Notes: generated by a model from the letters alone, not told the origin. Counted from the stretch's first letter, positions 52,592-61,602 are shown. The stretch is 64,000 nucleotides of DNA from Desertivibrio insolitus (GCF_017355965.1 NZ_JAFIQW010000001.1:747999-811998); one strand, 5' to 3'. A program made the numbers and translations.

Positions 52592-53530
52592 ATGAAGGCA
52601 GTGCGTTTCCACGAATTCGGCGGCGACGACGTCCTCCGTTACGAGGAGGTCGATCGCCCCGCCCCCGCAGCCGGCGAGGTACGCGTGAAGGTGGCGGGGT
52701 CGGCGTTCAATCCCGCCGACAACGGGATCCGGGCCGGCATCCTGCCGATCCCGGTGTCCCTTCCCCACACTCCCGGCTACGACGTCGCCGGAACGGTCGA
52801 CGCGATCGGCGACGGCGTCACCGGCTTCGTGGCGGGCGACGCCGTGATCGGCTTCCTGCCGATGACGGGCGTCGGCTCCGCGGCGGAGTACGTGATCGCG
52901 CCGGCCTCGGTTCTCGTTCCGGCTCCCACCGCCGTGCCGCTCGCCGATGCGGCGGCCCTGCCGTCGGTCGGGCTGACCGCCTGGCAGGCGCTCTTCGACG
53001 AGGCCGGTCTGCGGGAGGGACAGCGCATCCTCATCGTCGGCGCCGGCGGCACCGTCGGCGGGTACGCCGTCCAGCTGGCGAAGCGCGCCGGTGCTCACGT
53101 GATCGCGACCGCGAGCCCCCGCAGCCGGCAGAGCGTGACGGCGGCGGGCGCGGACGAGGTGTTCGACCACACGAGCGCTCGACTGCTCGACGTCGTCGAG
53201 GAGCAGGTCGACGTGCTGCTCAACCTGGCACCGCTCGAGCCCGAGGAGTTCCGCGCCCTCGTCGGGCTCGTGCACTCGGGCGGTGTGGTCGTGAGTACCA
53301 CGGCGTGGATGCCGGCTCCGGGCGACGAGGAGCGCGGCGTGCGCGGCGTCGTGATCTACGTGAGGAGCGATCTCGACGAGCTCGCGCAGCTCGTGTCGCT
53401 CGTCGATCGCGGTGAGCTGCGTGTCGAGGTGGCGCGCCGGATCCCGCTGAGCGAGTTGCCGTCGGTGCACGAGCAGGCGGCGTCGGGCGTGCTGCGCGGC
53501 AAGGTGATCGCAGTGCCGGAGGCGGCGTGA
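52592..53530 (+). CDS. zinc-less quinone oxidoreductase (MDR family)
   Basis: The product is a 312-residue NADPH-dependent medium-chain reductase. PGYDVAGTVDAIGDGV lies in the catalytic domain and ILIVGAGGTVGGYAVQLAKRAGA is the coenzyme loop. It has no structural zinc cysteines, as in quinone reductases. AAGGAG precedes the ATG. Control by the divergent MarR protein suggests induction by quinones or oxidants. Confidence 0.92.
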   Translation: MKAVRFHEFGGDDVLRYEEVDRPAPAAGEVRVKVAGSAFNPADNGIRAGILPIPVSLPHTPGYDVAGTVDAIGDGVTGFVAGDAVIGFLPMTGVGSAAEYVIAPASVLVPAPTAVPLADAAALPSVGLTAWQALFDEAGLREGQRILIVGAGGTVGGYAVQLAKRAGAHVIATASPRSRQSVTAAGADEVFDHTSARLLDVVEEQVDVLLNLAPLEPEEFRALVGLVHSGGVVVSTTAWMPAPGDEERGVRGVVIYVRSDLDELAQLVSLVDRGELRVEVARRIPLSELPSVHEQAASGVLRGKVIAVPEAA

Positions 53531-53544
53531 GCCCCACCTGCACC

Positions 53545-53576
53545 AGGAAGGCCGTCGCTGCGGCGATGGCCTTCCT
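53545..53576. terminator. bidirectional terminator
   Basis: Perfect 9-bp outer arms AGGAAGGCC (53545-53553) and GGCCTTCCT (53568-53576) enclose further pairing (GTCGC/GGCGA). It separates the oxidoreductase and PPOX genes, which converge. Confidence 0.85.
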
Positions 53577-53591
53577 GCATGCCCGGTCGGC

Positions 53592-53984
53592 TCAGCCGGT
53601 GACCCGCAGGATGACGCGCTCCTTGCGGCCGCCCATGCCGCGGCTCTCGATGAGCATGAACGTCTTGTACTCGAAGCCGTACTTCTCGCGGAAGATCTCG
53701 GTGCAGCGCCCGATCTCCGAGGCATCCGTCTCGATCGTCGCGGTGCCGGAGACCAGGGGAGCGTCGGCGTCGACTCCACCCATGCGCCCGCTCGGCCGGA
53801 GTGTGACGGACGGGTTGTTGCGCAGGCGCTTGACCTTGCCGCTCTCCGCCGGCGTCGTGACGATCAGCGCGTCGCCGTCCCGGGCGATCCAGACGGGCGT
53901 CGCCACCCCATCGCCGCTCTTCCGGAACGTGGTGAGCGAGACGAAGCGCTCCGAGGCGAGCGCGAGGAGGTCGGCCGAGGTCAT
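53592..53984 (-). CDS. PPOX-class F420/FMN-dependent oxidoreductase
   Basis: The product is a 130-residue split-barrel flavin/deazaflavin enzyme. TPVWIARDGDALIVTTPAESGK, then KVKRLRNNPSVTLRPS, is characteristic of the small PPOX F420-dependent reductases of actinobacteria. Cofactor choice cannot be fixed by eye. TAGGCT six bases before the ATG fits leaderless expression. Confidence 0.88.
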   Translation of the reverse strand: MTSADLLALASERFVSLTTFRKSGDGVATPVWIARDGDALIVTTPAESGKVKRLRNNPSVTLRPSGRMGGVDADAPLVSGTATIETDASEIGRCTEIFREKYGFEYKTFMLIESRGMGGRKERVILRVTG

Positions 53985-54012
53985 GGTCGCAGCCTAGGCC
54001 GCGACGCCGGGA

Positions 54013-54654
54013 TCAGCGGGCGAAGGTGACGTGCACGACTCCGCTCTCGGCGACCTCCGATGTGACCGAGTACCCGCGCTCGAGCTCGCGCAGGTCGTCC
54101 CACAGCCGCAGGCCGCGGCCGAGCACGACGGGCGCGATGCCGACGTGCAACCGGTCGACGAGCCCGGCCGCGAGGAAGTCGCGGGCGACGCCCGCTCCCC
54201 CACCGATCCGCACGTCGGCGCCGCCGGCCAGTTGCCGAGCGCGCGCGAGGGCTTCCTGCGGGCCCGTGGCGAGGAACTCGAACCGCGTGCCGTTGGCGAA
54301 CTCGATCGGCGGGCGCTGCCGGTGGGTCAGCACGAGCACCGGGGCGCGGAACGGAGGCTCGTCGCCCCACCAGCCGCGCCAGTCCTCGTCATCCGGGAAG
54401 GCGTGGAACCCGAACATCCCGGCGCCCATGATCTCCGCGCCGACCCCGTCGAAGTACGCGGATGCGTAGCGGTCGTCGACGCCCGTGGTGCCCTCGCCCG
54501 AGGTGTCGTGCAGCACGCGTTCGCGGAAGGTCCGCGTCGCCGCGTAGGCAGAGACGAGCTTGTCCCAGTCCTCGCCCATCGGGTTCTCGGCGGTCTGACC
54601 GGACGGCATGACCACTCCGTCGAGCGAGATGTTGAGGTCGAGGCGAACGGCCAT
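54013..54654 (-). CDS. dihydrofolate reductase-like (RibD C-terminal) protein
   Basis: The product is a 213-residue RibD C-terminal/dihydrofolate reductase-like protein. It has LDLNISLDGVVMPSGQ at the start, AEIMGAGMFGF, PVLVLTHRQRPP and DVRIGGGAGVARDFLAAGL, the nucleotide-binding loop. Enzymatic substrate unknown. AAAGGG lies before the ATG. Confidence 0.9.
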   Translation of the reverse strand: MAVRLDLNISLDGVVMPSGQTAENPMGEDWDKLVSAYAATRTFRERVLHDTSGEGTTGVDDRYASAYFDGVGAEIMGAGMFGFHAFPDDEDWRGWWGDEPPFRAPVLVLTHRQRPPIEFANGTRFEFLATGPQEALARARQLAGGADVRIGGGAGVARDFLAAGLVDRLHVGIAPVVLGRGLRLWDDLRELERGYSVTSEVAESGVVHVTFAR

Positions 54655-54777
54655 GGTTCCCTTTCTGCTGCAGCGGATGTGCGTTGTGCACGGTCGCAGA
54701 CGAAAGACGCAGCGTCAACAGGCGAGGTCACCCCCGGCGGAAGCAGTCGCCCGCACCCCAGGGGATCCTCTTGCTAT

Positions 54778-54798
54778 ATATCGGTGTTCTGAATATCG
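54778..54798 (+). promoter_or_regulatory. PadR-type control region
   Basis: ATATCG occurs twice (54778-54783 and 54793-54798) just before the PadR gene, in an A/T-rich patch unusual for this genome. PadR proteins often bind such ATAT-rich half sites. TATATC could also be the -10. Confidence 0.5.
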
Positions 54799-54805
54799 TC
54801 GCCGC

Positions 54806-55141
54806 ATGAGTAACGAGATGAGGGAGCCGACCTTCCTGGTCCTCGCGGCTCTTCTCGAGGGGCCGAAACACGGATACGCGCTCCTCTCCGCAGTGAACGA
54901 TCTCTCCGACGGACGGGTCAACCTGCAGGTCGGCACCCTCTACGGCGCGCTCGACAGGTTGTCTCGGAGCGGTTGGGTCATGGAGTCGGGCACGGAGATC
55001 GTCGACGGCCGCCACCGCCGTTACTTCACCTTGACCGATACCGGAGCGCGCGCTCTCGCTGAGGAAACGGCGAGAGTCACCGCCCGCGCCAACAAGGCGG
55101 CCGCATTGCTCGCGCAACACCGGAAGGGATTCGCACTGTGA
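54806..55141 (+). CDS. PadR-family transcriptional regulator
   Basis: The product is a 111-residue PadR winged-helix protein. EPTFLVLAALLEGPKHGYALL is the family start, NLQVGTLYGALDRLSRSGWV the recognition helix region, and RRYFTLTDTGARAL the wing. It is coupled by a GTGA overlap to a membrane protein, a common PadR arrangement in which the regulator controls a transporter or sensor. Confidence 0.92.
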   Translation: MSNEMREPTFLVLAALLEGPKHGYALLSAVNDLSDGRVNLQVGTLYGALDRLSRSGWVMESGTEIVDGRHRRYFTLTDTGARALAEETARVTARANKAAALLAQHRKGFAL

Positions 55142-56049
55142 ACGCACTCGAGCAGCAGTACCGTCGTGCTCTGCGCCTCTATCCCGCGGAGTGGCGCCGA
55201 TCGAATGAGGACGTCGTCGTCGGCACTCTGCTCGACGCCGCCGAGCACGAGGACCGCTCGATTCCGCGGCGCGGAGAAATCGCGAACCTCGTTCTCAACG
55301 CCGTCAACAGCCGGCTCACGCGGGTACCTTCGCTCAGCCGAGCCGCGCGCGACACGGCTGCTACGACCGCATTGGCGGTCGGGGCAGCGGTAGCACTGAC
55401 CTCGGCGATGCAGCTGGAGGCGGGCACCGGCGCGGTCAGGGCGTTCGACCCGGACATCGCGACGCTCGGACCCTTCACCTCACCGACGGTCGTCGTCTAC
55501 GGGCTATGGCTCGGAGCGTTTTTCGCCGCGATCGCTGGTTTCAGGGGAACCGCCAGGGCTTCAGTCGCCGCCACGATCCCTGCTGCCGTCGCGTCGCGCC
55601 TCATCGCCGACGCCGAGGGCATGTTCGGCAGGCCGACCTGGACGTTCTTGGCACTGCTGATCGCGCTGGCACTCCTCGTCGTGTCCGGCTCGCCAGGGCG
55701 CCGCTGGCCTGCATTCGTGTCGACGTTCCTCGCCGCGACCGCTGTATTGCTGAGCGTGAACGCTCAAACTGCTTCCGCCTTCCAGAATCCCTTCTGGATG
55801 GACGCCCCTGGGTTCTTAGGCTGGTTCCCGGCGCTCACGCTCGCGGCGGCAGCCGGGGTCTTCGCGAGGAGGCAGCGGGCGCTCGCAACTGCTGCGCTCG
55901 TGGTGACTCTCCCGTTCACGGCAGCTGCGGTCGTCAACGGCGGAATCTCTCAGGCGGCGTCCTACGCACTGCTCGTCGCCCTCGGACTCGTCGTGGTGTG
56001 CGCCGCACCCCGACTGTTCGGCTGGCGGCTCACGCTCGAACGGCGTTGA
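55138..56049 (+). CDS. membrane protein coupled to PadR
   Basis: The product is a 303-residue protein. The N-terminal about 70 residues are cytoplasmic (LEQQYRRALRLYPAEWRR and an acidic helix), as in proteins with a PadR-linked helical N-domain; eight or nine hydrophobic helices follow. It may be a permease or an anti-sigma-like sensor. No transport motif is recognised. Its GC content and codon use look slightly lower than its neighbours. Confidence 0.75.
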   Translation: MNALEQQYRRALRLYPAEWRRSNEDVVVGTLLDAAEHEDRSIPRRGEIANLVLNAVNSRLTRVPSLSRAARDTAATTALAVGAAVALTSAMQLEAGTGAVRAFDPDIATLGPFTSPTVVVYGLWLGAFFAAIAGFRGTARASVAATIPAAVASRLIADAEGMFGRPTWTFLALLIALALLVVSGSPGRRWPAFVSTFLAATAVLLSVNAQTASAFQNPFWMDAPGFLGWFPALTLAAAAGVFARRQRALATAALVVTLPFTAAAVVNGGISQAASYALLVALGLVVVCAAPRLFGWRLTLERR

Positions 56050-56094
56050 GGCGCGGCCGTCACCTGCGACACCTCGCCGTGCCGAGCGCGCCGG

Positions 56095-56412
56095 TCACAG
56101 CCGCACGGGCGGCCTCACGGCGGAGGACCAGACCCACGCTTTGTCCTCACGGCCGGCGGGAGTGCGCCACCGGACGGCGACCGCGTGCTCCGTCCAGGCG
56201 ACGACCTCGACGTCCAGAAGCACCGGAGTGGTGTTGTAGCGCACCCACGCCCGCGCCCGCCGAGGCTTGGGGGTGCGGGTGAGCGGCTCGACGTCGAGCT
56301 CGAGCTCCTCGTCGGTGAGCGAGGTGGGATGGTGGTCGCGCATCGCCATCTCGATCACGCGCGCGTTCATCTGCCGGTCGACGCGGTCGGCGTACCGCTT
56401 GTTCGTGCCCAT
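56095..56412 (-). CDS. conserved hypothetical protein
   Basis: The product is a 105-residue protein. The N-terminal half is charged (MGTNKRYADRVDRQMNAR), followed by TRTPKPRRARAWVRYN and a small beta domain ending AWVWSSAVRPP. It may bind nucleic acid, judging by the basic segment; that is a guess. AGGAGC lies before the ATG. Confidence 0.65.
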   Translation of the reverse strand: MGTNKRYADRVDRQMNARVIEMAMRDHHPTSLTDEELELDVEPLTRTPKPRRARAWVRYNTTPVLLDVEVVAWTEHAVAVRWRTPAGREDKAWVWSSAVRPPVRL

Positions 56413-56571
56413 CGGCTGCTCCTGGTGTTGCTGAGGAGCGGTCCGGCCACCGCGGGAGAGATTGTGTCGGCTTCCTCCGACAGTGCACCCCCGACCCTGG
56501 GGATGGCAAGGCGGATGACTCACCGAGAGCGCCGCAACCGTTAGGCCCGAACGTCGGCGCGGCGCAAATGG

Positions 56572-56597
56572 AAAACCCCCGGCAGAACCGGGGGCTT
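56572..56597 (-). terminator. terminator of tRNA-Ser
   Basis: CCCCCGG and CCGGGGG form a strong stem with a five-base loop. On the minus strand it is followed by TTTT, directly after the tRNA gene. Confidence 0.9.
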
Positions 56598-56604
56598 TCA
56601 GGAG

Positions 56605-56691
56605 CGGTAGCGGTGGGATTTGAACCCACGGTGGAGTTGCCCCCACACATGTTTTCGAGACATGCTCCTTAGGCCGCTCGGACACGCTACC
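56605..56691 (-). tRNA. tRNA-Ser (anticodon CGA)
   Basis: An 87-nt class II tRNA with acceptor stem GGTAGCG/CGCTACC, a long variable arm, anticodon stem CATGT/ACATG and loop CTCGAAA (anticodon CGA), and a TTCAAATCC T-loop. It decodes UCG. Confidence 0.96.
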
Positions 56692-56803
56692 GGGGAAGAG
56701 CCTAATACATCCGCGGACCCGACCTGACCGTCCGCGCGCGCAGCGGCGCAGCACGGTGGACGGCCTCCCGCCCGTGTCGGCGGCCCCGCCTAGGCTGTGC
56801 GCC

Positions 56804-58156
56804 ATGCCCCGCGCCACCACAAATTTCCGCTGCACCGAGTGCGGCTGGTCGAGCATCAAGTGGGTCGGGCGCTGCGGCGAATGCCAGCAGTGGGGCACGG
56901 TCGTCGATCAGGCGGATGCCGCAGCGCCGGTCGTCCGGCTCCGGCCCGCCGTCGTGCCGGCCGAGCGCGCCGCGCGGCCCGTCACCGAGCTCGTCGGCGA
57001 CGACGTCTCCCACTGGCCCACGGGCATCAGCGAGGTCGACCGCGTGCTCGGCGGCGGGATCGTGCCCGGCGGCGTCATCCTGCTGAGCGGCGAGCCCGGC
57101 GTGGGCAAGTCGACGCTGCTGCTCGAGGTCGCCTCGCGCGCCGCGCAGTCGGGTCAGCGCGTGCTCTACGTGAGCGCGGAGGAGTCGGTGAACCAGGTGC
57201 GCATGCGTGCGAGCCGCACCGGCGCCCTGCAGGAGTCGCTGTTCATCGCGTCGGAGGTCGGCCTCGCCGTCATCCTGGGTCAGATCGACGACATCGAGCC
57301 GGCGCTGCTGATCGTCGACTCCGTGCAGACGGTGTCGAGCTCGCTCACCGAAGGACTCGCCGGCGGGCCCTCGCAGGTGCGCGAGGTCGCCTCGACGCTG
57401 ATCCGCGTCGCGAAGGACCGCAACCTGCCCGTCGTGCTCGTCGGGCACGTCACGAAGGACGGCTCCATCGCGGGCCCGCGCCTGCTCGAGCACCTCGTCG
57501 ACGTCGTCTGCCACTTCGAGGGCGACCGGCAGACCGCACTGCGCTTCGTGCGCGCGCTCAAGAACCGCTTCGGCCCGACCGACGAGGTGGGCTGCTTCGA
57601 GATGACCGGCGACGGCATCGCCGAGGTCGCCGACCCCAGCCGCCTCTTCCTCAGCCGCACGCGTCAGGCCGTCAGCGGCACCTGCGTGACGGTCAGCGTC
57701 GAGGGCCGGCGCGCCCTTCCGGTTGAGGTGCAGGCGCTCGTCGTGAAGTCGACCACGCCGCAGCCGCGCCGCGTCGTCAACGGCGTCGACTCCTCACGCG
57801 TCGCGATGCTGCTCGCCGTGCTCGAACGGCGGGCGGGTCTCGCCCTCAGCAGCACCGACGTGTACGTCTCGACGGTGGGAGGCATCCGCCTCACCGAGCC
57901 CGGTGCCGATCTGGCGATCGCGCTGGCCGTGGCATCCGCCTATCGTGACAAGGCGCTGCCGCAGCACCTCGCCGCGTTCGGTGAGGTGAGCCTTGCGGGC
58001 GAGATCCGGGGCGTCGCGTCGGCGAAGCAACGCGCGAACGAGGCGCGCCGCCTGGGCTTCCGCACCCTGCTCGACGATTCGACGGGCACCGTACGGGCCG
58101 CGGTCGACCGCGCCTTCATCAAGGCGAGCGACGACCGCGGCATCCCCGAGTTCTAG
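56804..58156 (+). CDS. radA: DNA repair protein RadA
   Basis: The product is a 450-residue RecA-like ATPase. The N-terminal zinc finger has Cys10, Cys13, Cys24 and Cys27. Walker A is GEPGVGKST, the RadA signature KNRFGPTDEVG is present, and the Lon-protease-like C-domain ends with GVASAKQRANEARR. It drives branch migration in recombination. TAGGCT seven bases before the ATG suggests leaderless expression. It ends in CTAG shared with the next, convergent gene. Confidence 0.97.
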   Translation: MPRATTNFRCTECGWSSIKWVGRCGECQQWGTVVDQADAAAPVVRLRPAVVPAERAARPVTELVGDDVSHWPTGISEVDRVLGGGIVPGGVILLSGEPGVGKSTLLLEVASRAAQSGQRVLYVSAEESVNQVRMRASRTGALQESLFIASEVGLAVILGQIDDIEPALLIVDSVQTVSSSLTEGLAGGPSQVREVASTLIRVAKDRNLPVVLVGHVTKDGSIAGPRLLEHLVDVVCHFEGDRQTALRFVRALKNRFGPTDEVGCFEMTGDGIAEVADPSRLFLSRTRQAVSGTCVTVSVEGRRALPVEVQALVVKSTTPQPRRVVNGVDSSRVAMLLAVLERRAGLALSSTDVYVSTVGGIRLTEPGADLAIALAVASAYRDKALPQHLAAFGEVSLAGEIRGVASAKQRANEARRLGFRTLLDDSTGTVRAAVDRAFIKASDDRGIPEF

Positions 58157-58446
58157 GCGCCGGTGTCGCGACCCTCGTTGCGGTCGATGTCGGCGTCGCG
58201 GATGCCGGTGTGCGACACTCCACGCTCGTCCTCGGTGCCCGTGCCGATGCGGTCGTCGGCCCGGTCGCGGATGTCGTCGCTCTGAGCGTCGAACCGACCG
58301 CCGGTCGCGTGGTCCGCGGCGCCCTCGACGCCGTCGAGCACACGGTCGCTCGCGTCCTCCACCTTGTCGCTGTGAAGCGCGTCGCGCACCTTGTCGTTGC
58401 TCAGAACCTGCTCGGCCTGCTTGCGGAAGTCATCGAGTCCAGCCAT
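58153..58446 (-). CDS. Rv0909/MT0933-type antitoxin-like protein
   Basis: The product is a 97-residue, very acidic helical protein. GLDDFRKQAEQVLSNDKV matches the start of the MT0933-like antitoxin family; the remaining part is disordered. No toxin gene is adjacent, so a stand-alone or stress role is possible. GGGAGAAG precedes the ATG at 58446. Confidence 0.82.
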   Translation of the reverse strand: MAGLDDFRKQAEQVLSNDKVRDALHSDKVEDASDRVLDGVEGAADHATGGRFDAQSDDIRDRADDRIGTGTEDERGVSHTGIRDADIDRNEGRDTGA

Positions 58447-58510
58447 GCCGCCATGCTTCTCCCGCCGTCTGTACGCCACCTGACCGGCAGCAGGACGTCG
58501 AGTGAGGCGC

Positions 58511-58906
58511 TCAGGCCTCGAGCTTGAGGGCGTCGAGCACGTCCTGCGGCAGAGCCTGCATCGCGTGCGGCCCGGCGACGTCGAACCACACGCCCTCGAG
58601 CACGCCGATGTTCTGCTCGAGGAAGTCGCGGAGCATGGGGCCGTCGTAGAAGATCACGCGGTGGTCGGTCTCCTGCGGCAGCATCTTGGCGTAGTTCTCG
58701 GCGGCCGAGAACAGCAGGAGCAGATAGCGGTCGGAGTCGCCCTGCCGGAACACGCGGATCTGCGGCGGCCCGTCGACCGGCAGCAGGGGCAGCACGACGT
58801 AGTCGTTCCGCAACGCGAACGCGACGGCCGCGGTGTCCTGACGCTCGAGCGCGGCCGCGAGCCGCTGCTCCTCGGGCAGCTTCGATTCCGGCGTGATGTC
58901 GGGCAT
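58511..58906 (-). CDS. SseB-like/hypothetical protein
   Basis: The product is a 131-residue protein with PEEQRLAAALERQDTAAVAF, then YVVLPLLPVDGPPQIRVFRQG, which resembles the SseB N-terminal fold. Function unknown. ATG at 58906 has TAGGGT seven bases ahead; a GTG three codons upstream is less likely. Confidence 0.65.
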   Translation of the reverse strand: MPDITPESKLPEEQRLAAALERQDTAAVAFALRNDYVVLPLLPVDGPPQIRVFRQGDSDRYLLLLFSAAENYAKMLPQETDHRVIFYDGPMLRDFLEQNIGVLEGVWFDVAGPHAMQALPQDVLDALKLEA

Positions 58907-58951
58907 GGGCTCCACCCTACAAAGCGAGCACTGAAGGGCGACCGGTGGGGC

Positions 58952-59569
58952 TCAGTAGAGCAGGAACTGCTTCGTGTCCGACCCCGCGTAGTCGCCGACG
59001 CTCACCTCGAGGTGGTAGCTCGCCCCGCCGGCCGGCATCGCCTGACGGTCGCCGTCGCACGTGGACGGTTCGGAGCGGGTGCGGTCCCACGTGATGGGGG
59101 CGGTCGACTGCGGCGCGTTCGGCTGGAGGGTGACCTCCGCGTCGACGGGGTCGACCTGGCAGTCGGTCGACTTCCACACGACGTCCGAGCCGCTCGTGAT
59201 CTGGAAGACCTGCTGCGTCGTGCCGGCGTTGATCGTGCACGGCGCGGGGCTGGTGTTGGTGATGCGCATCGAGATCTGCGGGCTCGAGCCCTCGGGGTAC
59301 TCCGTGGCATCCGTCAGCGGCTCGATCTTCACCGACGTCGGCAGGCAGGGCTCGCCCTCCCGCTGGCCCTGCGCCGCGGGCTCGGCCGTCGCGGGCGCGG
59401 CGGGCTGCTCGGAGCTGCTCGCCGCGGGCTCGGCGTTGCCGGCTCCCGGGCGCACCACGATCAGCACGACCACGGCGACGATCGCCGCGAGAACGGCGAG
59501 CACGAGAGCACGCCGCCGCCAGTACACGTGGGGCGGCAGCGGCCCGACAGGACGACGCACGCTCGACAT
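58952..59569 (-). CDS. membrane-anchored DUF4232-like protein
   Basis: The product is a 205-residue protein with a basic start, one membrane helix (about 22-42), an Ala/Pro/Glu-rich linker and an extracellular beta domain: MRITNTSPAPCTINAGTTQQ, WKSTDCQVDP and WDRTRSEPSTC, with paired cysteines. Resembles DUF4232-like exported domains. ATG at 59569 is favoured because TATCCT lies six bases before it. Confidence 0.7.
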   Translation of the reverse strand: MSSVRRPVGPLPPHVYWRRRALVLAVLAAIVAVVVLIVVRPGAGNAEPAASSSEQPAAPATAEPAAQGQREGEPCLPTSVKIEPLTDATEYPEGSSPQISMRITNTSPAPCTINAGTTQQVFQITSGSDVVWKSTDCQVDPVDAEVTLQPNAPQSTAPITWDRTRSEPSTCDGDRQAMPAGGASYHLEVSVGDYAGSDTKQFLLY

Positions 59570-59621
59570 GGGCACAGGATAGGACCGGGGTCCGGCTGCT
59601 CCCGTGCGCCACGCGCCGGGA

Positions 59622-60161
59622 CTAGAGGGTCTTCAGCATCCGGGTGTTGCCGAGCGTGTTGGGCTTTACCCGCGCGAGGTCGAGGAACTCGGCGACGCCC
59701 TCGTCGGGGGAGCGCACAAGCTCGGCGTAGATCTGCTGGTCGACAACCGACTCGCTGATCTCCCGGAAGCCGTGCCGCCCGAAGAACTCCGTCTCGAAGG
59801 TCAGGCAGAACAGCCGCGTGAGCCCGAGCTCGGCGGCATCCTTCTCGAGCGCGTCGAGCAGGGCGTGCCCGACTCCTGCGCCCCGCCAGTCGGACGACAC
59901 CGCGAGCGTGCGCACCTCGCCGAGGTCCTGCCACATCACGTGCAGCGCCCCGCAGCCGACGAGCTCGCCGTCCGGCCCCTCGGCGACGCGGAACTCCTGC
60001 ACCGCACCGTAGAGCACCACGAGTTCCTTGCCGAGCAGGATGCGCTCCTGCACGAGCGGCTCGATGAGGCGCTGGATGCCGACGACGTCGTCCGTGCGCG
60101 CGCGACGCACCGTGAAGGAGCGGTCGACGGATGCCACGGGCGCGGAGTCGGCGGAGGTCAT
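59622..60161 (-). CDS. amino-acid N-acetyltransferase (NAGS-like)
   Basis: The product is a 179-residue GNAT enzyme like the short N-acetylglutamate synthases of actinobacteria (Rv2747 type). EVRTLAVSSDWRGAGVGHAL is the acetyl-CoA loop, and FCLTFETEFFGRHGFREI is typical of the family. First step of arginine synthesis. AACAAT six bases before the ATG. Confidence 0.88.
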   Translation of the reverse strand: MTSADSAPVASVDRSFTVRRARTDDVVGIQRLIEPLVQERILLGKELVVLYGAVQEFRVAEGPDGELVGCGALHVMWQDLGEVRTLAVSSDWRGAGVGHALLDALEKDAAELGLTRLFCLTFETEFFGRHGFREISESVVDQQIYAELVRSPDEGVAEFLDLARVKPNTLGNTRMLKTL

Positions 60162-60185
60162 CCCCACATTGTTGCGCGTCCCGGG

Positions 60186-61493
60186 CTACGCCGAGACCGT
60201 GACCCCGGCCAGGGTCCGCTTGCCGCGGCGCAGCACCGCGTGCCGGCCGTGCAGCAGGTGGTCGCCGAGCACCGCGTCATCCGTCAGCTTGACGTTGTTG
60301 ATGTACACGCCGCCCTGCGCGAGCGCGCGACGGGATTCGCCGAGACTCGAGGTGAGCCCGGTCTCGACCAGCAGCTGCGTCACGTGCGCGTCGGGCGACG
60401 CGGTGGTGGAGGGCAGCTCGCCGAGCGCAGCGGTGAGCGTGCGCTCGTCGAGGTCGGCGAGCTCGCCCTGGCCGAAGAGCGCGGCGGAGGCGGCGATCGC
60501 CGCCTCGGTCTCCTCGCGACCGTGCACGAGCGTGGTCACCTCGAGCGCGAGCCGGCGCTGCGCCTCGCGCTTGAACGGCTCCTGCTCGACGGCCTGGCCG
60601 AGGCGTTCGATCTCTTCGCGGGAGAGGAACGTGAAGACCTTGAGCCGCGCGACGACGTCCGCGTCGTCGGTGTTGAGCCAGAACTGGTACATCGCGTAGG
60701 GGCTCGTGAGCGCGGGGTCGAGCCACACGGCATTGCCCTCGCTCTTGCCGAACTTGGTGCCGTCGGAGTTCGTGATCAGCGGGGTGCCGATCGCGTGCAC
60801 CGAGACGCCCTCGACGCGGCGCACGAGGTCGATGCCGCTCGTGAGGTTGCCCCACTGGTCGCTGCCACCGCTCTGCAGGACGCAGCCGTAGTCGCGGTAG
60901 AGCTGCAGGAAGTCCATCCCCTGCAGGATCTGGTAGCTGAACTCGGTGTAGCTGATGCCGGCGTCGGAGTTCAGGCGGGCGCTGACGGCGTCCTTCTTGA
61001 GCATCGCGCCCACCCGGAAGTGCTTGCCGATGTCGCGCAGGAAGTCGATCGCGCTGAGCGGGGCCGTCCAGTCGAGGTTGTTGACCAGGGTCACGCCGTT
61101 GTTCCCCTCGGCGCTGAGGAACCGGGAGACCTGCGCCTGCAGGTAGCCCACCCACTCGGCGACGGTCTCCTTGGTGTTGAGGGTGCGCTCGGCGCTGGGC
61201 TTGGGGTCGCCGATGAGGCCCGTCGAGCCGCCGACGAGGGCGAGCGGGCGGTGACCGGCGAGCTGCAGGCGGCGCATGAGCAGCAGCTGCACGAGGTTGC
61301 CGAGGTGCAGGCTGGGCGCGGTCGGGTCGAAGCCGCAGTAATAGGTGATGGGCTCCCCGTCGAGCAGTCGGGCGAGCTCGGCCTCGTCGGTGGAGACGTG
61401 GACGAGACCCCGCCAGACGAGTTCGTCCCAGAGGGACGGGAACGTCGAGTCGTTCGACTGCGCGGAACGCGCGTCGGGGAGGTCGGTCGGCAC
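60186..61493 (-). CDS. tyrS: tyrosyl-tRNA synthetase
   Basis: The product is the 435-residue class I tyrosyl-tRNA synthetase. PTAPSLHLGNL carries the HIGH-like motif, GTKFGKSEG the KMSKS-like motif, and the C-terminal S4 RNA-binding domain (SLGESRRALAQGGVYINN) is complete. Leaderless GTG start, with TACCGT seven bases ahead. No T-box leader is visible. Confidence 0.97.
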   Translation of the reverse strand: MPTDLPDARSAQSNDSTFPSLWDELVWRGLVHVSTDEAELARLLDGEPITYYCGFDPTAPSLHLGNLVQLLLMRRLQLAGHRPLALVGGSTGLIGDPKPSAERTLNTKETVAEWVGYLQAQVSRFLSAEGNNGVTLVNNLDWTAPLSAIDFLRDIGKHFRVGAMLKKDAVSARLNSDAGISYTEFSYQILQGMDFLQLYRDYGCVLQSGGSDQWGNLTSGIDLVRRVEGVSVHAIGTPLITNSDGTKFGKSEGNAVWLDPALTSPYAMYQFWLNTDDADVVARLKVFTFLSREEIERLGQAVEQEPFKREAQRRLALEVTTLVHGREETEAAIAASAALFGQGELADLDERTLTAALGELPSTTASPDAHVTQLLVETGLTSSLGESRRALAQGGVYINNVKLTDDAVLGDHLLHGRHAVLRRGKRTLAGVTVSA

Positions 61494-61558
61494 GGCTAAT
61501 ACGGTACCAGCGGGCCTTCTCCCGGCCTCGCCTTTCGAGTCCCGCTCAAGCCTGATAC

Positions 61559-61588
61559 CTTGATCCTTGACTATCAAGCGCTGAGACT
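61559..61588 (+). promoter_or_regulatory. promoter with CTTGAT palindrome
   Basis: TTGATC (61560-61565), 17 bases and GAGACT (61583-61588) form a candidate promoter for the SatD-like gene. CTTGAT (61559-61564) and ATCAAG (61573-61578) form an inverted repeat over the -35 side, a probable operator. Confidence 0.55.
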
Positions 61589-61602
61589 TGCGAGAGTGAC
61601 CG

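Noticed and set aside
58153..58446. Toxin-antitoxin pair
   Set aside because: Only an antitoxin-like protein is visible. Neighbours are radA and an SseB-like gene, so no toxin can be named.
60186..61602. T-box riboswitch before tyrS
   Set aside because: tyrS appears leaderless, and no T-box sequence or tRNA-like specifier loop is seen upstream.
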